A DNA stretch of 43,926 nt. Origin: Lachnospiraceae bacterium. Lineage in GTDB: Bacteria > Bacillota > Clostridia > Lachnospirales > Lachnospiraceae. Below the pieces are notes generated by a model. It did not search any database. It was not told where the DNA came from and saw only the letters and a program-made list of their open reading frames with translations. How positions within the stretch are numbered: position 1 is the first letter of the stretch; every line of letters starts with the position of its first letter. Below are positions 7,496 to 15,850 of this stretch, piece after piece. The position numbers and the translations under genes were made by a program. The DNA lies in contig JAQYIU010000093.1 in assembly GCA_028721415.1 (NCBI GenBank), positions 1 to 43,926 on the forward strand, in the 5' to 3' direction.

Positions 7496-10138
7496 TTATT
7501 TTTTCAGCTGTGCAAGTCTTTCTTTTACCTGAGCTTCCATCGCTGTATATTTTGCAAGTTTCTCTTTCTCAGCTTCCACCTTGGCAGCCGGTGCTTTGCT
7601 GACAAATTTCTGATTATTCAGCATACCATTGGCACGTTTGATCTCGCCTTCCAGACGGGAAGCTTCTTTTTCGAGACGGGCAATCTCTTTCTCCACGTCT
7701 ACAAGCTCCGCAAACGGAATGTAAATTACCGCATCCGGAATAACTGTGGATACCGCATCTTCAGCAATTCCCGTCTTATCGGCCTGAACGATAACTTCGC
7801 TGGCATAACCGAGAGTACCAAAGAATACTTTGGAATGTTCAAAAATTTCACGCACTCCTTCTTTTTCGGATACCACATAAACTGTCGCTTTTTTGCTCGG
7901 CGGAACATTCATGTCAGCACGAAGGTTACGGATATTTCTTACTGCGATCTTGATGGCTTCCACTTCCATCTCTTCTTCTTTGAAATTAAATTCTTCTTTA
8001 AATACCGGCCAGTCAGAAACCATAATAGATTCTTCTTCATCCTGCATGCTGCAGAAAATCTCTTCTGTGATAAATGGCATATAAGGATGAAGCAGTTTCA
8101 GTGCTGTGATCAGTACATTTTTAAGAGTATAAAGAGCTGCTGCCTTGGTGGCGTCCTCATCATTATATAATCTAGGTTTTACCATCTCAATATACCAGTC
8201 ACAGAATTCTTCCCAGATAAAGTCATACAATTTGGCTACTGCAATACCAAGATCATAATTTTCCATATTTTCTGTAACATCTTTTACAAGAGTGTTTGCT
8301 TTGGAAAGAATCCATTTATCTGCCGGAGTCAGATCAGCAAGAGTCACTTCGCTGAGATCTGCCTTCTCAATATTCATTAACATGAAACGGGATGCGTTCC
8401 ATACTTTATTAGCAAAGTTACGGCTTGCAATGATCTTCTTCTCGGAAAAACGCATATCGTTACCCGGTGCATTTCCTGTCACGAGAGTGAGACGAAGAGC
8501 ATCGGCACCATACTGATCGATAACTTCAAGCGGATCGATTCCGTTACCGAGAGATTTGCTCATTTTACGCCCCTGTTCATCTCTTACCAGACCATGAATG
8601 AGAACATCTTTAAACGGAGACTTTCCGGTGTGTTCATAACCGGAAAATACCATACGGATAACCCAGAAGAAAATAATATCATATCCAGTAACCAGAACAC
8701 TGGTCGGATAGAAATAATCAAGATCCTCTGTTTTGTCCGGCCAGCCCAGTGTAGAGAATGGCCAGAGTGCTGAACTGAACCAGGTATCCAGGGTATCCTC
8801 ATCCTGTGTCAGATGCTTACATCCGCATTTCGGGCAAACATCCGGCTGTTCTCTGGAAACAACGATCTCTCCACATTCATCACAGTAGTAGGCAGGAATA
8901 CGATGTCCCCACCAAAGCTGTCTGGAAATACACCAGTCACGAATGTTCTCCAGCCAGTGGAGATAGGTGCGGTCAAAATGTTCCGGCACAAAACGAAGTT
9001 CTCCGTTTTTCACTGCCTCAATGGCAGGTTTTGCCAGCTCATCCATCTTGACGAACCACTGTTTTTTCACCATCGGCTCTACGGTAGTATGACAACGGTC
9101 ATGGGTTCCGACATTATGATTATGTGGTTCAATTCTTACCAGATATCCTTCTTCTTCCAACTGCGCTACGATGGCTTTTCTTGCCTCATAACGATCCATA
9201 CCGGCAAATTTACCACCATTCTCATTGATGGTTCCGTCATCATTCATGATGTTAATTTCTTCCAGATTATGTCTTCTTCCCACCTCGAAGTCATTCGGGT
9301 CATGGGCCGGTGTGATCTTAACAGCACCGGTACCAAATTCTTTATCTACATAAGAATCGGCTACGATTGGAATCTCTTTGTTTACGATTGGTAAAAGTAC
9401 CATCTTGCCGATGAGGTCTTTATATCTCTCATCATCCGGATGTACTGCAATGGCAGTATCCCCAAGCATGGTTTCCGGACGGGTTGTAGCGATCTCAATA
9501 CACTGATCGGTACCTACGATCGGATAGTTGATGTGCCAGAAAAATCCTGCCTGATCTTCATATTCTACTTCCGCATCGGAAATGGAAGTCTGGCAGACCG
9601 GACACCAGTTGATAATACGGGATCCACGGTAAATATATCCTTTTTCATATAATTTGATAAATACTTCTTCAACAGCTTTGGAGCAGCCCTCATCAAGAGT
9701 GAAGCGCTCTCTGTCCCAATCAGCGGAAGAGCCCAGTTTTTTAAGCTGGCTTACGATACGTCCGCCGTACTCTTCTCTCCACTCCCAGGTACGTTTCAGA
9801 AAGCCTTCTCTTCCCAGATCTTCTTTCTCGATACCTTCTTCTTTCAGCTTGTTGATTACCTTTACTTCTGTGGCAATGCTGGCATGATCGGTTCCCGGCT
9901 GCCATAATGCATTGTAACCCTGCATTCTCTTAAAACGAATCAGAATGTCCTGTAAAGTGTTATCGAGAGCATGTCCCATATGAAGCTGTCCGGTAATATT
10001 TGGTGGCGGCATCACGATCGTAAAAGGTTTTTTGCTGCGGTCAACTTCCGCATGGAAATATTTTTTATCTAACCATTTCTGGTAAAGCCTGTCTTCAATC
10101 TCTGCAGGATTGTAGGTCTTATTCATCTCTGTTGCCAT
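7496..10138 (-). CDS. valS: Valine-tRNA ligase
   Basis: Class I synthetase of 880 residues. The HMGH signature is at 53-56 and KMSKS at 525-529. The editing domain lies between about 200 and 340, a two-pair cysteine knuckle (C419/C422 and C435/C438) sits before the KMSKS part, and a C-terminal coiled-coil arm covers about the last 65 residues. The ATG at 10138 has AGGAGG about 10 bases upstream; the longer frame from TTG 10165 has no support. Many Firmicutes valS genes carry a T-box leader, but only 88 bases separate this one from the gene upstream and no T-box is present. Confidence 0.98.
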   Translation of the reverse strand: MATEMNKTYNPAEIEDRLYQKWLDKKYFHAEVDRSKKPFTIVMPPPNITGQLHMGHALDNTLQDILIRFKRMQGYNALWQPGTDHASIATEVKVINKLKEEGIEKEDLGREGFLKRTWEWREEYGGRIVSQLKKLGSSADWDRERFTLDEGCSKAVEEVFIKLYEKGYIYRGSRIINWCPVCQTSISDAEVEYEDQAGFFWHINYPIVGTDQCIEIATTRPETMLGDTAIAVHPDDERYKDLIGKMVLLPIVNKEIPIVADSYVDKEFGTGAVKITPAHDPNDFEVGRRHNLEEINIMNDDGTINENGGKFAGMDRYEARKAIVAQLEEEGYLVRIEPHNHNVGTHDRCHTTVEPMVKKQWFVKMDELAKPAIEAVKNGELRFVPEHFDRTYLHWLENIRDWCISRQLWWGHRIPAYYCDECGEIVVSREQPDVCPKCGCKHLTQDEDTLDTWFSSALWPFSTLGWPDKTEDLDYFYPTSVLVTGYDIIFFWVIRMVFSGYEHTGKSPFKDVLIHGLVRDEQGRKMSKSLGNGIDPLEVIDQYGADALRLTLVTGNAPGNDMRFSEKKIIASRNFANKVWNASRFMLMNIEKADLSEVTLADLTPADKWILSKANTLVKDVTENMENYDLGIAVAKLYDFIWEEFCDWYIEMVKPRLYNDEDATKAAALYTLKNVLITALKLLHPYMPFITEEIFCSMQDEEESIMVSDWPVFKEEFNFKEEEMEVEAIKIAVRNIRNLRADMNVPPSKKATVYVVSEKEGVREIFEHSKVFFGTLGYASEVIVQADKTGIAEDAVSTVIPDAVIYIPFAELVDVEKEIARLEKEASRLEGEIKRANGMLNNQKFVSKAPAAKVEAEKEKLAKYTAMEAQVKERLAQLKK

Positions 10139-10185
10139 ATTGCAATGTCCTCCTATATTCTTCAAAGCAAAATACTCAGTGTAAT

Positions 10186-10194
10186 ATTATAGCA
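10186..10194 (-). promoter_or_regulatory. Extended -10 promoter of valS
   Basis: TGCTATAAT on the minus strand (extended -10, TGn plus TATAAT), about 50 bases before the valS ATG. No good -35 is visible, as is usual for extended -10 promoters. Confidence 0.6.
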
Positions 10195-10226
10195 CAAGTA
10201 CTTCACCTTGTGGCATTCTTTTTTAC

Positions 10227-11111
10227 TTAATTTAGCTCTTTCTGTCTGGCAACCGGCAGATTAAGGGATGGAAGATTATCTTCCAGTTCCAATTCTGACC
10301 GGAAATCTTTCTGTAATTTTCTCACATATTGATCATAAATCGCCGAAGCTTCTTCTTCTTTGTGATTTTCATTTAAAAATTGAATCCGTTTCTGCTTCGC
10401 TGCCTGATCAGTACAGTCAAAATCTTCTTCCAGTTGTGCAAAACGCTCTTCAAAAGATTCCAGCAGAAGATCTGTCACCTGGAAAGTTTGCAATTCCTTT
10501 GCCGCCTTATCCATTCCTTCTGTATAAGCAATAATACTGTAGTAATCAAACAGAGATTCTTCTTCTCCACCATGTTGATATGCTTTTAAAAACAATATCC
10601 TCGCATCCTGAAACCGGAACAGCTTTGCTTTTGCAACCGCCATATTATGATAAACGCTCCCCAGCTCTTCTTTATCCAGCGTTCCCTTTTTCAAGGCTTC
10701 CTTATAATAATGAAGAGCCGTTGCCGATTTGCCTGAACGAATGGATAAATCTCCCATCCATTTGCATTGGAGTGAATACGGTGCGTTCTTTAAACTGCGA
10801 TATTCATCCAGAATCTGCCGGATCTCTTCCTCCGAAAAATAATGACCTTCCCGAAATAATGCCGCAAAATACTTCATCTGCTCCTTTTCCGGATTCATTA
10901 ATTTACTTAGCTGACGATATAATTTATCCAATTTCAGTTCATCACGGATATAGTATAGCAGTTCTTCCTCCGGAAGAGTATAGAGATAGCAGACCATATG
11001 TCTGCTCAAATAATAACATAACTCTTCATAAGAAGAAATCTGTATTCCCGTTTCCGGAAAACGATATGATTTTGTCCCGATCTGTCCAATACAGACGATT
11101 GATTCTCGCAT
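10227..11111 (-). CDS. TPR-like protein, third gene of the DUF5717/Hsp70-like cassette
   Basis: A soluble protein of 294 residues with no signal or membrane segment. The N-terminal 110 residues are a helical domain I do not recognise (contains PEEELLYYIRDEL). Helix pairs of TPR type follow, clearest at about 115-190 (WMGDLSIRSGKSATALHYYKEAL and YHNMAVAKAKLFRFQDARILFLKAY, quoted in part as landmarks). The C-terminus is charged. AAGGAGG lies just before the ATG. Only 11 bases separate it from the stop of the Hsp70-like gene, so the two are surely co-transcribed. TPR proteins are frequent Hsp70 partners, so a co-chaperone or adaptor role is a reasonable but unproven inference. Confidence 0.8.
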   Translation of the reverse strand: MRESIVCIGQIGTKSYRFPETGIQISSYEELCYYLSRHMVCYLYTLPEEELLYYIRDELKLDKLYRQLSKLMNPEKEQMKYFAALFREGHYFSEEEIRQILDEYRSLKNAPYSLQCKWMGDLSIRSGKSATALHYYKEALKKGTLDKEELGSVYHNMAVAKAKLFRFQDARILFLKAYQHGGEEESLFDYYSIIAYTEGMDKAAKELQTFQVTDLLLESFEERFAQLEEDFDCTDQAAKQKRIQFLNENHKEEEASAIYDQYVRKLQKDFRSELELEDNLPSLNLPVARQKELN

Positions 11112-11122
11112 ACTTTTCCTCC

Positions 11123-12226
11123 TTATGATATCAGTTTAAACGGAAATACCGTAACTTTCCCTGTTCCCGGAAACATGGTTCCAAATCCAAGATCTTTCAG
11201 CAAAATGATTCCTTCTGTCTCTGATGTAAATTGTACTTCAATATGCATTCTCGTTGTCTTTGGCGGTCTTGCCGGAAGATTTTTTATCTCACAGGTAGCA
11301 CATTCAATCTCATTTGCTTTTGTATTATGATAGAAGAATTCCACTTTCTGACTCTTATCCAATATGATATCCATACTGCCTTTCGTATTATACCATTCCC
11401 GGCCAATGGATGTGATTGGAACGTACTGTGCCCTGCCGGCTTCCTGTGTGATGAGTCCTATCGTATGATACACCATATCCGGTCCCTGCATGAGAAGCAT
11501 TCCCTCATCCATAAAGGAAATACTTCCGGTTCCGATAAGAGCAGCTCCATTGGCATATAAATTCTGACCCATAAAAACTCTCCGTCCGGCACACAGATAC
11601 GTAAGAGTCCGTTTCATCCAGTTTCCTTCAAATCCTTTTCCTGTCAGAAAAATGATATGTGCCGGATTCTTTACCAGAAATTGTTTCATGAGGCGGCTAA
11701 ATTTATAATCCAGTTCCGAATCTCCTTCCACAATATCATAAGAGTTCAGATTTATTTCTTCTAAGGAAGCTCTGTACGCCTTTTGTTTTGCGCGACGGAT
11801 CTGCTCCACCAGAATATAGCGAAGCCGATTGCCTTCATAATCCATCAAGAGAGTACTGCGATCCCACACCACTCGCTCCTGATGAAAAACATATTCTACA
11901 AACGCCCGCAGTCTCGTGATCACACAAAGAGAATGCCTCTCAAAAAATGATGCATCCAGAGTTTCCTTCAAATGATTTCTGTTTGCTTCCGAGGTATCTT
12001 CCATGGAGAAATGGACTGCCTGAAAATCACTCCACTCCAGATGATTTGCCTCCATATATTTTCTGACAAAGTATATGCCGCCGGCAATATAATCTTCCTG
12101 CTCTTCCCTGTTAAGTGGAAAACTCTCCTCTGTCATCTCCGTCATCGCTTCATCATAAATGCTGACCTGTACGGATGTCAGACCAATATCTATTCCCGCA
12201 TATTTTCTTGTTTCAAGTTCTCCCAT
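11123..12226 (-). CDS. Divergent Hsp70-like protein (DUF5716-type)
   Basis: A protein of 367 residues that can be laid on DnaK by eye. Phosphate-1 motif GIDIGLTS is at 11-18. The stretch 70-115 matches the DnaK segment ending in NEPTAAALAY, but reads ITRLRAFVEY, so the catalytic Glu is replaced. Phosphate-2 reads MDYEGNR at 128-134 instead of DLGGGT. The adenosine motif is IIFLTGKGFEGNWM at 191-204, with YANGAALIG at 224-232. Residues about 250-360 match the substrate-binding beta domain (CEIKNLPARPP then HIEVQFTSETEGIILL). The nucleotide-binding part is about 140 residues shorter than DnaK and the helical lid is absent. Start at 12226: AGAGGA six bases upstream. I believe databases list this family as DUF5716. 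The Hsp70 kinship is my inference from motifs; loss of ATPase activity is a further inference. Confidence 0.8.
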   Translation of the reverse strand: MGELETRKYAGIDIGLTSVQVSIYDEAMTEMTEESFPLNREEQEDYIAGGIYFVRKYMEANHLEWSDFQAVHFSMEDTSEANRNHLKETLDASFFERHSLCVITRLRAFVEYVFHQERVVWDRSTLLMDYEGNRLRYILVEQIRRAKQKAYRASLEEINLNSYDIVEGDSELDYKFSRLMKQFLVKNPAHIIFLTGKGFEGNWMKRTLTYLCAGRRVFMGQNLYANGAALIGTGSISFMDEGMLLMQGPDMVYHTIGLITQEAGRAQYVPITSIGREWYNTKGSMDIILDKSQKVEFFYHNTKANEIECATCEIKNLPARPPKTTRMHIEVQFTSETEGIILLKDLGFGTMFPGTGKVTVFPFKLIS

Positions 12227-12259
12227 AAAATGTCCTCTCAAACGGTTCTTTGGATTATC

Positions 12260-15200
12260 TTAAAGCAGCTTCATAAAATGATCTGTAAAATAAGCTTTTT
12301 TCAGATAATCTCTCAGTTCTTCCTGATTTCTTTCATCCGAATTCAGATGATTCAGTTCAAAAAACCGGCTGTCTTCCCCTTCATATTCAAACGTTTCAAA
12401 CTGAAGGTGAGTTTCGTCATTTACCGGTTCTCCATCTGCCTCCAGATGATAATTGACATGATCTTTCTGATAAAAATGCATGGAACAAACATACATTCCA
12501 GGCAATATTTCCTGCAAATGTCGTTCTTTTGTATTCTCCTCTTCCCCTTCTATCTGGTAATACAAAATAACTGTCTTGCCACTTGGGCCGCGGTAAGTCA
12601 GGAAGGTTCGCTCCAGATAATGAATCGGGAAGGATACCCAGTCTCTGTAAGAATAGTAGACAGGCAAATATACCCCTTCTTCCAATAACTGCTCTATGAT
12701 TTTTATGACCACATCTTTGATTTTATCAAACCATTTTTCTTTATCTGCAAAATAATACAGAAAATATATCTTTGATTCTCTGGATGTAATTCTTTCCGCC
12801 AGAATCTCTTCACCAATGATCGCATGCATGGATTCGGAAAGTTCCATGGATCCTTTCAGTTCCTTCAGAATCGCATATTCCAGATACTTTCCGACCATAT
12901 CATCCTCTCTGTTGTGCTCATAACAGGATTCAAAAACCGGAAATACCCCTTCTGTATCATTGCCTGTAAACATACTCTGTCCTAATATTTTCCGCTCAAA
13001 CCTGCTGGTGTCAAGCTGGAATTTACGACTTCTCTCCCAGATCAACAGAAGGTCTTCCACTTCGCCCTCAAAATATTTCATGAGATAATTCAGGGTATCT
13101 CTGTTATATTTTTTGCTCATAAAAGCAGACCATGCCAGATAGAGTGTGGTTTCATCTTTCTTTTTCTGATTATATTTCACTCCAAACAATGCCAGCTTCA
13201 GACGTTTGGAAGCCCCCATGATATGAGATCCAAATAATTCAATCCCAAAATAGGCATTCTCGATCATGCCGACTTCCATATAATAATCCATCAGGCGCTT
13301 CTGGAAATTGCCGGAGATATCGGAATAATCGGTGCGTTCCAGGCATCGGGCCAGTTCTTTTTTATTCTGATGATTCTCATAATAAACCAGAAGTTTTTCG
13401 AGAGCTCGTCCCCGGAGCCAGATCTGATAATCCTCATTCCAGGCAATTTTTTTCACCAATGACAAATCAGTTTCTTTCAACTCACCGTCAACCACATCGG
13501 AGAGTGCTAACAGAATCCTCTTATTCGCCATATTTTTCTGAATCCATTCCTTCGGGAATTGTTCCAGACGCAGAAACGGATGGAGTTCATAAGAAATCCC
13601 ACGAACATATCTCTGTTCATTGCTGTCAACAAAATAGAGCACAGAACGGCTATTCACAATCTCTGCGTAACAAAATCCATTGGAAAGCGGATAATATGTC
13701 TCTGTTCCGGTCTCCGGTCTCATTACATAAACACCAATCATATTTTTGTTATGACAGGTAAGTTTCTGATAAAAAATAATATCACAAACGGCTTTTGTGT
13801 TGGCTGGTTTTTCCAGAATCTCCTGCTGGAAACAGGTATACAGAAAAGCCAGGTACTCATTCATCTTTCCCTTCACCAGCTGTTCTTCCACAAAAGGTAT
13901 CATTTTAGAATAATAAGCACCAAAAACCTCATCATATGCCTCTTTATTTTTCATCACATTACAGTACAGATAGGCTTTTTCCAGAGAATCCAGACTGTTG
14001 CTGTAGGTAAAATAAATCAGGACTCGTTGTGGAATTTTCTCAAAAGCCTGAAAATCCATACTGCGGATAAAAAATTCATTGAGACCGATAATCTTCAAAT
14101 CTGCACATACTGCCTTTCGGAAATATTCATGATACTCCTTTCCGCTTCGATTGCCTTTGATCAGAAGAGAGCATATCACCTGCAAGAATCTCTCATCTGG
14201 TTCCACTTTATATAATTTCTCCGCAATATAGAAAATAGAACTGCTGTAATATTTTAATTTCAGCGCCAGCCTTGCAAACTGATAAGCCAAAGACATGGAA
14301 ATATATCCATATCTGACACCCCAGCGGAAAATACTGACTTCAAACGGTCCCAGATCTTCCATATAATTTGGATTCTCATTGAGAATCTCACATGCTTCAA
14401 AGTATAACAGACAACTGTTATTACCTCCCTGGAATAATTGTTTGATCGTATCAAACTGCAGTCGTTTATTGTAGACATATTCTCTGTCCAGATAGATTAA
14501 CATCCACAAAGCCTCCGCCTTATGGTCTGAGACTTCATAAAATTCCCGGATGGATAATACCGCATTGGAAATAGCTTCAGGGGTGCGGTAGAGCATCGCT
14601 TTCAAATATAACAGATAATTGGATGCCAGCGGCGTAAAGTGCTGCTCCTTATCTTCTTTCGTCAGTCCCGCCAGCAAGTCCCTGGCCTCTTCCTGTTTTT
14701 CTTCCATTAGCAGTAAATGCAGCTTATAAAGTTTCCATTCTTCCTCTCTGGTAAGAAACAGAAGATCCTCCACCGCGCGTTCCGATTCCTCTGCAAAATC
14801 TTCAAATCCAATGCTTCCTGTCCGGAAAGAAAGATAATTATGCATCAGCTCTGCCCGCTGTCTCTGAATACGATTTTTCTGTTCTCTTTCTTTTGTATAA
14901 GCTGGCAGCGTTCCCCACCATTCGACCGGCAGCTCAAATTCCTGACGAACAGTTCGGACAAGGATCACATCGCTTCCCATCGCATAATTGTGATTTTTTT
15001 CCACCGTCACTTTAAGAACTCCGTCCTGAAAGTCTTTACTGGTAAAGCTCTCCGGCGATATCTGCACCTGTCCTTTTGTGCTCTTTATCCGTCCTTCCAG
15101 ATATCCATCTGTGCTCAGTCTTAATAAAAATGTGTCCTTATCTCTTCCGGCATCTAAAACCACCTGTTTTTTATCTACTTCCAGATTCACCGGCTCCTTA

Positions 15201-15772
15201 TATTCCGCAGCGGACAAAAATTCTTCCATGATCAGATTTTTTGAACGACTTTTCATCAGGCTATGATACATTGCGTTCTGTTCCGGCATATCCTTCAGAA
15301 AAACTTCTGCAAATTTAGGAAGGAAAAACAGTTCCATCGCTTCCTGTCGGTTCTCATAATACAACTTTGTAAACTCTTCCATATTGGAAATCTTTCCAAT
15401 AGTGGTATCGACAGATTTGGGAACAACAATAAAACGATAAGGGATATTGTATTCACCGGCATCGGTGAGCAGAATAAAATCCCCCTCAAATTCACTTCCT
15501 GCAAACGCCAGCTTTCCTTTAAAATAATAAGGAATCTCTATGCGATTACCTTCAAACTCCTGGATTTCCAGCCCAACTTTATCGTTGGTGGAATGAACAT
15601 ATCCCCGAATAGGAACTTGATTTTCACTCTCCACAATAAAAGAATCTTTATATACTTTTCCCTCTTCTATGGTTATTTCCAGATTTGTCACAGAAATACG
15701 CGGAATCGGAATCGAATCATTTTTCGATTTTTCTTCAAACAAATCAATTTTTTCTTTCAATTTATGTACCAC
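12260..15772 (-). CDS. Very large beta-sandwich / helical-repeat protein (DUF5717-type)
   Basis: About 1170 residues, without signal peptide or membrane segment. The first 130 and about 195-300 look like two Ig-like beta domains (many alternating hydrophobic strands; PIRGYVHSTND in the first). From about 300 to 1040 it is a long run of helix pairs resembling TPR/Sel1 solenoids, rich in Leu, Tyr and Glu. The last 130 residues are again beta-rich (LPGMYVCSMHFYQ) with a helical end. No catalytic motif was found. I believe it belongs to DUF5717. There is no ATG: candidates are GTG 15772 (GAGG four bases upstream), TTG 15775, and TTG 15760 (GGTGG eight bases upstream). It is the first gene of the cassette, with 33 bases to the Hsp70-like gene. 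Confidence 0.82.
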   Translation of the reverse strand: MVHKLKEKIDLFEEKSKNDSIPIPRISVTNLEITIEEGKVYKDSFIVESENQVPIRGYVHSTNDKVGLEIQEFEGNRIEIPYYFKGKLAFAGSEFEGDFILLTDAGEYNIPYRFIVVPKSVDTTIGKISNMEEFTKLYYENRQEAMELFFLPKFAEVFLKDMPEQNAMYHSLMKSRSKNLIMEEFLSAAEYKEPVNLEVDKKQVVLDAGRDKDTFLLRLSTDGYLEGRIKSTKGQVQISPESFTSKDFQDGVLKVTVEKNHNYAMGSDVILVRTVRQEFELPVEWWGTLPAYTKEREQKNRIQRQRAELMHNYLSFRTGSIGFEDFAEESERAVEDLLFLTREEEWKLYKLHLLLMEEKQEEARDLLAGLTKEDKEQHFTPLASNYLLYLKAMLYRTPEAISNAVLSIREFYEVSDHKAEALWMLIYLDREYVYNKRLQFDTIKQLFQGGNNSCLLYFEACEILNENPNYMEDLGPFEVSIFRWGVRYGYISMSLAYQFARLALKLKYYSSSIFYIAEKLYKVEPDERFLQVICSLLIKGNRSGKEYHEYFRKAVCADLKIIGLNEFFIRSMDFQAFEKIPQRVLIYFTYSNSLDSLEKAYLYCNVMKNKEAYDEVFGAYYSKMIPFVEEQLVKGKMNEYLAFLYTCFQQEILEKPANTKAVCDIIFYQKLTCHNKNMIGVYVMRPETGTETYYPLSNGFCYAEIVNSRSVLYFVDSNEQRYVRGISYELHPFLRLEQFPKEWIQKNMANKRILLALSDVVDGELKETDLSLVKKIAWNEDYQIWLRGRALEKLLVYYENHQNKKELARCLERTDYSDISGNFQKRLMDYYMEVGMIENAYFGIELFGSHIMGASKRLKLALFGVKYNQKKKDETTLYLAWSAFMSKKYNRDTLNYLMKYFEGEVEDLLLIWERSRKFQLDTSRFERKILGQSMFTGNDTEGVFPVFESCYEHNREDDMVGKYLEYAILKELKGSMELSESMHAIIGEEILAERITSRESKIYFLYYFADKEKWFDKIKDVVIKIIEQLLEEGVYLPVYYSYRDWVSFPIHYLERTFLTYRGPSGKTVILYYQIEGEEENTKERHLQEILPGMYVCSMHFYQKDHVNYHLEADGEPVNDETHLQFETFEYEGEDSRFFELNHLNSDERNQEELRDYLKKAYFTDHFMKLL

Positions 15773-15811
15773 CAATCCTCTTTATTTTGACTTTCCAAAA
15801 ACCTGGCTATT

Positions 15812-15820
15812 ATTATAGCA
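15812..15820 (-). promoter_or_regulatory. Extended -10 promoter of the DUF5717/Hsp70-like/TPR cassette
   Basis: TGCTATAAT on the minus strand, about 45 bases before the DUF5717-type start. It lies between the cassette and the subtilase gene upstream, so the cassette is probably its own transcription unit. Confidence 0.6.
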
Positions 15821-15850
15821 AAAATTACGCTATTAGGAAATGCATCGCCA

